A DNA stretch of 64,000 bases from Cannabis sativa (lineage: Eukaryota > Streptophyta > Magnoliopsida > Rosales > Cannabaceae), in the NCBI RefSeq assembly GCF_029168945.1, contig NC_083603.1, positions 42,966,396 to 43,030,395 on the forward strand, in the 5' to 3' direction. This document shows, in pieces, positions 55,981-64,000 of this stretch. Position numbers and translations under genes: made by a program. The notes under the pieces are model-generated. The model was given only the letters and a program-made list of their open reading frames with translations, was not told where the DNA came from and made no database searches. How positions within the stretch are numbered: the stretch's first letter is position 1; each line of letters begins with the position of its first letter.

Positions 55981-58505
55981 CCTACCCTCAAACTCATAAT
56001 TGAACGATCTTCAATTTTGAGTTTGTGTCTAAACTCAGCAAACCTTTGACTTAATATGAATTTGGTTAACCCATTAGCTAGCTAGTCATAGGAAGAGAGA
56101 TGCCTAATCTGAACAGTCTTGTTAAGAATCTTTTCTCTGATGAAATACAAGTCAAGTTCAATGTGCTTTGTCCTTTGATGGAGCACAGGGTTCTGAGTTA
56201 GCATTATGGTGCTTAGATTGTCACACCATATGGTAGGAGGTTGAGATAGTTGTATCTAGAGTTCAGAAAACAAGTATTGTAACCAGGTCAATTCTGTTGT
56301 AACACTAGCAACACTTCTATATTCAGCCTCAGTGCTGGATCTAGAGATAGTTTGCTGTTTTTTACTTTTCCAAGCAATTATATTTGAGCCAAAAACGATA
56401 ACAAACCCTGTAGTTGACCTTCTATCATCTGGATCTGAGGCCCAATCTGCATCACAATAGGCCATAAGATCCAAAGTTCCTAGTTTTTGCAAGTGCAACC
56501 CATGATCTGTTGTACCACTCACATATATGAGTATTCGTTTGACTGCTGACCAATGTGTAAACAAAGGTTTTTGCATGAACTGGCAGACCTTGTTTACACT
56601 AAAGGAAAGTTCAGGTCTTGTAATGGTCAGATATTGTAAGACTCCAACAATTGACCTATACAATTGGACATCTTCCAAGGGTTCCCCCTGGTAAGCTAAT
56701 AAACGAATACCACTTGTCATTGGAGTGGGAGCAGGCTTGGCATTGCTCATTTGAGCATTTGCTAGAAGGTCTTTTGCATACTTTGCTTGAGACAGGTGAA
56801 GACCAGCATCTGTTTGTGTCACTTCAATACCAAGAAAATATGTGAGAGAGCCTAGATCCTTAAGAGCAAAGTGCCTGTTGAGTGATGCAACAATGGTGTC
56901 AACTGTGGTGTTATCACTCCCTATAATCAACATATCATCTACATAAACTAGGATTAGTGTAACAGAAGTAGATGTATGTTGAATAAATAGAGAATGGTCT
57001 GATTTGGATGAGATTAAACCAAGAGACAAAAGGCAGTTTTGAAGCTTCTTAAACCAAGCTCTTGGAGCTTGTTTAAGACCATATATAGCCTTGTGCAATT
57101 TGCACACCAAGTCTGTCTTTCCAGGGACCTCAAACCCTGGAGGTTGTAACATGTACACCTCTTCCTGTAAGTCTCCATTAAGGAAGGCATTATTGACATC
57201 TAATTGTTTAATAAACCAACCTTTTGATAAGGCCATTGTCAAGACAACCCTAATAGTAATTTAACTACTGGACTAAAAGTCTCAGTGAATCAAACCCATA
57301 TTCTTGATGAAAGCCCTTAGCAACAAGCCTGGCCTTATGTTTGAGGATAGATCCATCAGGATTTTCTTTTTTCTTGTAAACCCACTTGCAACCAATTGCC
57401 TTCCTTCTTGGTGGTAATCTAACAAGGGTGTAGGTTTTGTTTCTGACCAAGGCTAACACTTTATCACTCATTGCTTTGTTCCAAACTAGTTGACTTAGAG
57501 CTTCTTGAAGAGATGATGGTTCTCTGGTTACTAAAAGAGCTTTTGGTTTGTGGATGCCAGACTTGGATCTAGTCTTCATATGATGTGTGTTATGATGGTC
57601 AAGAGGTTGATGGCATCCCTGAACAGTATTTTTGCCAATTGTCATTGCTGGAGTAACAACAGTATTAACTAATCCAGGTCTGCTCAAACCAGAAGTGAGC
57701 TGAGCATCAGTTGTAGCAGGAGGCTCAATTGTGGTGAGATGCTGTGTGTCCAGATGTTGTTCAGAGTGAGTAACAGTTAGCTGAGGATCTGTAGCAAGAG
57801 AGGTTGACAAAGTAACAATTGGAGTATCAACCTGAGCATCATTCTGTCTAGAAGATTGACCTACATTAAAAATAGATGGTTGACTTGGAAGCCAATTGTT
57901 AGTAGTAGAAACCAGTTAGGGTGGATCAATATTTGTTGTAGCAGGTTGGTCAATCTCAGATTGGGGATTCATTAGATCAGATATGGAATAAGTGCAATGA
58001 TGATGAGAGCATGTGCGGATTATAACAGACACTATTGGGGATTTGTCAGAAATTTTTAAGTGAGATGTGTGCTGACTGAGTGTTTCATATGGAAAAGAAA
58101 ACTCTTCAAAGATTACATCCCTAGAGATGTAAAGTCTCCCATTAGGATCAAGGCACTTGTTATCCTTTGTGGTTGAGGCTATACCCCAAGAAAATGCATA
58201 GTGTGGACCTATACTCAAGCTTATGCTTATTGTATGGTCTAATATTTGAGAAACACCTACATCCCATGGTTTTAAAGGCTGTATAATCTGGTTGAATGTG
58301 ACAACAGTTCTAAAGGCTTCATCCCAAAATTTAAGGGGTAAGGAGGCTTGAGCTAATAGGGCAAGGCCATTCTTAACAATGTGCCTATGTTTTCTTTCTG
58401 CTAGGCCATTTTGTTGGTGTGTTGTAGGATAGGGTATCTATGTTGTATCCCATGGTCTGTAAGATATACTTAGTAAAGGATCTAAACTCACCCATAGTTA
58501 GTTTG
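55981..58505 (-). pseudogene. Copia pol remnant (integrase tail, RT, RNase H)
   Basis: Reading leftward: an integrase piece with several stops (58440-58220, [18 protein letters not shown]), then its C-terminal region KCLDPNGRLYISRDVIFEEF (about 58150). Next is a Ser/Thr/His-rich linker and the start of the reverse transcriptase (57810-57265, [20 protein letters not shown]). A frameshift near 57255 follows. Then RT continues from 57242 (KQLDVNNAFLNGDLQEEVYM, LVYVDDMLI) and RNase H (AYCDADWASDPDDRRSTTGF, SRSSTEAEYRSVASVTTELT) ends at 56256. The frame is cut short compared with complete copia RNase H. Gag, protease, the 5' LTR and the integrase core are absent; the right edge at about 58505 is a truncation. 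Confidence 0.85.
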
Positions 58506-58999
58506 CAAGCATTTTAATTGAAGATGCATAATCTTTAAGATATATGTAATATTTTATCGAAGATACATAATCTTCTGAATATATGTATAATTTATATAGA
58601 GCATACAATATATATGAATTCAATAATAAACATATAAAAACATATACATACATATATAATATATAGACATATAGATAAAAAGAAAAAAAAAAGGATTCTT
58701 GAAATTGTTTCAGTTAGATGAGTATATATATAAATATATATATTTAATGTATCATGACCTTGAAATAACTCAAGAACTTCAAGAGACTCGTGTTGATAAC
58801 GTCTTATAAAATAATATAGAATAATATAATAGGCTGAATTCCTATTTATACAAAAATATGACTAAAAGAATAGGAAACTAAATCAATGTAATAAAGAAAA
58901 ATACAACCAAGCATTAATGATGATAATTAATTTGGTGATTTGGACATCCATAAATAATATTTCATAATAATAATGAATATTTAATGTGAATTAAATGGT
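58506..58999. other. AT-rich spacer, no gene seen
   Basis: It is dominated by ATATAT-type words. I see no coding signal. Confidence 0.5.
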
Positions 59000-59978
59000 G
59001 TTTTCTTGTGTGTATATTCGATTTCACAACTGACCTTTTTCATTTAGAATAGTTTTCAAAAAAGAGAATGAATTCTTTTTATGAAAAATTTGATTAAATT
59101 AGTTTTATTTGGAAAAATTGTCTGTCCCTTTTGTTAGTTGCTCTTTTCGGTTTTGCTATGAATATAACAGATCTATGGCTAGAATTAAAGTTCAAATCGT
59201 GATCTTGGACTTATTTAGAATATTTCCCGATTTGGCCTAATCTACAATTGTTGAGTGCGATTTTATCGTTGCAAATCAAGGTTTAGTTTAGGAAAATTTT
59301 GTACAGCTGTGTAAACGTGTTTGTGGCTGTCTCTAGGATTTCTATGTTCTATAAATAAGACCTAGCCAAACCTTCTCATCTCTTCTAGTTTTATTTTTCA
59401 TAAATTCATCTTTGTGAGAAGAGAATTTTTTTTCTTGTGAAAACCTTGTGTGTTCATCTAGGTTTTAGTCTTTGTATTATTGTTCTTATACTGTTCTTAG
59501 AATAGGTTGAAGATCTTCATTAAACAAGAGAAGGGTCTTCTGGAGAAGACTTGTCCAAGTCTTACTTCGGGAGGAAATAAGCACACACACATTAAAAGTC
59601 GAAGGGAGTTCATTGTTTTGTGGTGCTGATCAGAAATTAGATTGGCAAAGTAAAGTACAAAAGATTACGACAAAATTTTATAGGGAGTTTATATTTATTT
59701 AAGTCAATTGTATTTGTAATTATTTGAAACTTTATTAATTGATTTTATTCTCTGAGCACGACTCCATGGACTAAGAGTGTTTAAAAGAATAATGATATCA
59801 CATATAATTATCTTGTGTTAAGTTTTTATATTATGCATTATTATTTTATAAAGTTAATGTAAATTTGTGTTCTGCAATAACAAGTTTCTAATCTATATTA
59901 TTGTAGATCTTTACAGTCTTATTTGTTTTTTACTGTTATTAAAAAATTTATTGAATTATGTAAAAATACATTTTTTCA
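59000..59978 (+). mobile_element. Diverged solo-LTR-like relative of 46196-47324
   Basis: From about 59080 on it parallels the solo LTR at 46196. Shared blocks are TTTTGTACAGCTG, CTATAAATA(A/G)GACCTAG, GTGAGAAGAGA, GTTCATCTAGGTT, GTCTTC..GGAGAAGACTTG, CTTACTTCGGGAGGAA and AAGTCGAAGGGAGTTC. It ends ACATTTTTTCA at 59978. It has one copy of the unit that is tandemly doubled in the other element. The left end and target duplication are not clear, so whether it is a true solo LTR is undecided. Confidence 0.65.
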
Positions 59979-61482
59979 TAAATAATTACATATTAGGTGA
60001 CTACTCAATAGTTATATTTTTATTGTAACCATCATAGTTACATTTTTCTTTTACCAATAATAGTAGGTTACTAATAGGTAAAATTTTATTTTTAGAACTA
60101 ATTAATTATAATTAATTATTTTCTTAAAATAATTAATTAAATATTTAACAAGATCTCTTTTACCAATTTTTTTTTTTATTATTTTTTTTTTTTACAAAAA
60201 TTAGACTTCTTTTTACACAATTTAGAATTCTCTTCTTGTATAATAAATTTTTAAATATTTAATTATTTTTAAATGATATTAAATTATTTTTTTATAACTA
60301 GAAGAACTAAGTATGAGTTTTTCTATTCGAGTCTGTGGTTGCTTAGTTTTCTGAGGGAGCTTGACTTTGTTTTTTGACTCTAGTTTGGTTTTTTGAGTAA
60401 ATGAGTACTCCTTATAAAAAAAAATGGAGGAGTTTAGCCATTTTTTTTTAGAAAATACATTCAACATATTTCACTTTTTACTTTTTAAATATTTAAATAA
60501 AAAAGTAAATAATTAAGTGTAATAATTTTAAATTAAAGTTATAAGTATAATAAAATTTTAATTATGAAATTATATGTGTATAATTTTAAATTATAAAGAG
60601 TTTTAGTATAAAAATTTTAATAATTTAAGGGCAAAAAATTTTATTAAAAGATCCTTATTTAATAATAAACTACGAAAAAATTAATTAATAATTATAATTA
60701 ATTTAATTATAAAATATAATTAATCTTCATTAAAGTTTTATAAAGAAATAAATTATTAGGTGACTATTAGGTTACAAGTTAATCATTATTTATTTTTATT
60801 TAATTTCTAAATAAATCATAACCATTCAATAGTAATTTAATGGCTAAAAAATGTAACCATAATGTTACAAATATATAACCATTAAAATCTCCTCCACCCT
60901 TACATATTATATATTATAGTGTACAATTTGAAAGTTAAATAAATCATTATTTTTTTTCACAATTGATATATGTATGAAAAATACTAAAGGGTGTTCACGA
61001 GCACAGAGTATTATAAAATTAAGTATGAGGTCTTATTTATTTTAATAATAATTAAAATTGTATATTATTCATAAAGCATCACATCTCATGAAGATTAAAC
61101 TAATGTCTTATAACACTCTCTATATGTAAATTTGTAGGTTTTTACTAATTAATAACATTTTGAGATCTATGATCTGTATATAAATGCTAACACTGAGAAA
61201 GCATTGTTGAAAAAGAAATGTCAAACAATGACAAAGTAGTTAGTGACTATTTAGATATGTGATCACAATATCTTCTCTATTCATTGCACATTTGCACACA
61301 TCAACTATTTAATATTTATTTACTTTTAGCACCCCCACCACAACCAACTTTTCAAATCTTTCTGAATCTCATCACCCCCAAAATAAATTCATTAAAAGGA
61401 AAAAAAAAAAAAAAAGAGTTTATAAGGCTAAGGAAATTATACTCTCTATCTTTCAATAACAAAATTTAGCCAATAATCAATT
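59979..61482. other. AT-rich region upstream of the third dehydrogenase
   Basis: No gene is seen. Long A/T runs and (TAATTA)-like words dominate. The last 200 bases presumably include the promoter of the downstream gene. Confidence 0.5.
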
Positions 61483-63748
61483 ATGGAATGGATCCACTCT
61501 TTGCTGAACATTGCATTTCCTCCCATTATCATATTTCTACACTTTTTGATTCTACCAATATATATTCCATTCAAGTTTCTACAATCTATAAAAACATCCA
61601 TAACCACTCAACAAAAGGTGGCTAGAAAAGTAGTTCTCATTACTGGGGCAGCTCGAGGCATTGGACAGGTATATATATATACATTAATCTAGTATGTATA
61701 ATATTATAAACATATGATTATATATATGACTATTGTTTCAAATAATTTTTGTGAAGCAACTTGCTTATGAATATGCTAGAAGAGGAGCTTTTTTAGCCTT
61801 GGTTGGAGTTAGAGACAATCTTGAAGAAGTTACAACAACAGCTCGTAAATTAGGATCCCCAGGTGTTATTTCTATTGTTGCAGATGTTTCTAAGCTCCAA
61901 GATTGTAAGAGATTTATAGATGAAGCAGTTCATCACTTCGGCCGATGTAATTAATCATTTTTTTTGGCTAATTAGGATTTTTGTCCCTTAAATTTTAACA
62001 TGTACCAAATCATGTTCCCTGAATTTTTTTAGCTGTTAAAAATTTCTCATGAACTATTGAGATTGTTAGATTTAAGGATTTTTGTTTAATTTCATTCAAT
62101 TTTACTATTTCAATTATTGTTTATGTACTAAACCATGCCTCCAGACTTTGATATCTACCAAATCATCATGTCCTTTGAACTTTGACATGTACTAAATCAT
62201 GCCTTCTGAACTTTCATCCACGTTAGACTATTTTTACTAAAATTTGACAAAAGTCCTTAAATCTAACAATCTCAATAATTCAGGTAGTATTTTTAACGAC
62301 CTTAAAAGTTCAAACTTTAAGAAAAAAAATCTTAATTAACTTTTTTTCTTTATTCTTTGCAATCCTTAAGGTTTCAATTGAATTTTAATGTGTTTGGATT
62401 ATGATACAAGCAGTGGATCATCTAGTGAACAATGCTGGGATAATAATACTGAGAAAGTTTGAAGATATTGATGACATTTCTAATTACAAATCTATTATGG
62501 TAATAATTTTATTTATATTGTCACATAATGGTTTTCTTCAAAACGTAGAGGAATAATTATTTTAAGTTTATTTATGGTATAGGATGTTAATTTATGGGGT
62601 ACAATTAACAGCATTCACTTTGCAATTCCACACTTGAAAAGAAGCAAAGGGAAGATAGTAGTGATTTCATCTGTGTGTGGACCCTGCCCTCTTCCATTTC
62701 TGTCCATCTATAACGTAAGTACACAAATTAATTTAATTATCATTACTTTATATGATCATACTGAATTATATTAAGCATTCACTACTTGTTCAACAACATA
62801 ATAAATTAGTATTGTTTGGTGAGCTGAGTTCCATATATACCACCAAAATTAACATCATTTATATCTCAATAGTCATAGACATGTTACATATTGGGTTGGC
62901 TTACGTGTTCCTAGCTACCTAAACCCTAAACACAAAATTATTCTATATACAATTTTTTTAATTTTTTTTTAATTTACGGTTTGGGTTTCTAAAGTAGTTT
63001 CTCCGGTAGTTTCTATGTGGGTTGCTATACGATTTTTGATTGCGATTTAAGTTGATCCATTAGTTGCAATAGGAGTTTCTATATAGAATTCCGTAAAAAT
63101 AATAATAAAAAAATCTATTTTAAAGTGTAAAAATGAAAAAATTTCTTCTTCTTTTTATGTTCAATTTCCCTGACCCACACCGCTCGAGAATATAACTAAT
63201 AAATCGTGACAACACGTCTAATATTCGGATCAAATATGGTATTTTTAGAGTTTCTTTAGGATAAAAGATGGTAATATATAGATATTAATTGTGATTATAT
63301 ATATATTTTTATTTTGTAAATTATATATAGGCAAGCAAGTCAGCATTGATAAGCTTTTGCGAGACACTTAGAATTGAACTTGGTTCAACAATTGGCATAA
63401 CAATTGTCACACCTGGGCTAATTGGGACCAAATTGTCACGTGATCTGGTAATGATATGATTTATTAATATAATTAATTGCAATTAATTAGTGTGGTTGGT
63501 TGATAATAAATAATGATATATATCATCAATTACAGGAGATAAAGTTAAGATCAGTTATTCCAGAAGAGTCAGCTGAAGAATGTGGGAAGGCCATTGTAAG
63601 AAGTGTGTGCCGAGGAGACTTGAACTTGACAGAGCCCATGTGGCTATGGTGGCTCCTCTTTCCCCTAAACATGATCTTTCCTCACATTATCTACTCTTGC
63701 ATCTCTTATCTTACCAAATTAATCAACCCATTCAACAACAATATATAA
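61483..63748 (+). CDS. Membrane-anchored short-chain dehydrogenase (11-beta-HSD-like), 6 exons, 307 aa
   Basis: Exons 61483-61668, 61757-61946, 62414-62499, 62583-62714, 63331-63447 and 63536-63748 (GT..AG) give 307 codons with the family's phases. It starts MEWIHSLLNIAFPPIIIFLH; the proline-punctuated hydrophobic segment is almost identical to the 48.6-kb copy. The fold shows TGAARGIG (54-61), NNAG, and Y197-N-A-S-K201. The difference lies after beta 2: ALVGVRDN replaces ALVDIKEN, so the acidic cofactor-selecting residue is G79 with R81 nearby. This hints at NADP(H) use (inference). Near the end PMWLWWLLFPLNMIFP is membrane-like. Intron 2 holds a MITE and intron 4 (616 bases) a dispersed repeat; exons are undamaged. 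Substrate is unknown. Confidence 0.9.
61966..62340. mobile_element. MITE in intron 2 of the third dehydrogenase
   Basis: It starts GGCTAATTAGGATTTTTGTC and ends AATCTTAATTAAC, with mirrored arms containing ACTTTGACATGTACTAAATC words. It is the same family as 28739-29137. Without it the intron would be about 90 bases, like intron 2 of the paralogues. No clean target duplication is readable in the T-rich flanks. Confidence 0.7.
62950..63140. repeat. Copy of a dispersed repeat in intron 4
   Basis: It contains GGTTTGGGTTTCTAAAGTAG, TTGCAATAGGAGTTTCTATA and ATTCCGTAAAAAT, also found near 7860-7990, 33690-33830 (inverted) and 54030-54110. Two of the four copies sit in dehydrogenase introns. I could not define its ends or class. 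Confidence 0.6.
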
Positions 63749-64000
63749 TTAAGTTTTATAGAATAATAATGTATAATTAAGTCAACACTGGTAAAAAATA
63801 ATATGTTATAAGAGTATAAATAACATTCCATGCATTAATTTATGAGTTGCTCAAATATTATAACATTATTGCCTATGTGTGTTTAATCAATATATTTAAT
63901 CATATTTCTTTTATATGTGTGTTCAATATATTTCTTTTAATCTAGCTTTTCCATATTGGTAATTAGTTTACATGATCTCTAGGTTGGTTGGAAAACTTCA

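Overview
The window is nuclear DNA of a flowering plant, almost certainly a eudicot. It is AT-rich, has intron-split genes with GT..AG junctions, and is packed with Ty1/copia, LINE, hAT, CACTA, Mutator-like and Harbinger-like elements. I cannot name the species from the sequence.

Genes. (1) 2082-5193 (+) is a seven-exon SWI3A-type subunit of the SWI/SNF chromatin-remodelling complex. (2) 11498-15031 (+) is an eight-exon RMI1, the OB-fold partner of RecQ helicase and topoisomerase 3 in recombination-intermediate dissolution. (3) 26609-28114 (-) is an intronless pentatricopeptide-repeat protein. (4) A family of membrane-anchored short-chain dehydrogenases (11-beta-HSD/steroleosin-like) has three copies with complete six-exon reading frames at 48598-50124 (+), 52131-54390 (-) and 61483-63748 (+). 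A decayed cousin lies at 15507-26020 (-), and a one-exon relic at 26300-26405 (+).

Mobile DNA fills most of the rest. The decayed dehydrogenase carries a 6.6-kb copia insertion (17435-24010) whose inside is rearranged into long inverted repeats. Its gag region is present sense then antisense around a 29-nt spacer, directly downstream of a forward LTR. A conventional copia element (39526-47754, minus strand, 5-bp TSD CAGAC) has a 1.13-kb solo LTR in one of its own LTRs. That solo LTR carries an array of TTCGGGAGAA hairpins. A truncated copia element occupies 55716-58505. Around 30.1-32.2 kb three DNA elements are nested inside each other. A Pack-type element at 6.1-6.85 kb holds fragments resembling NUP43 and a lectin receptor kinase between inverted arms.

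The single-copy genes are unrelated housekeeping loci. The dehydrogenases form a local expansion whose introns and flanks have collected small transposons. The main candidate for something unusual is the palindromic copia locus, which if transcribed would yield a long hairpin RNA against its own family. That is an inference from structure only.
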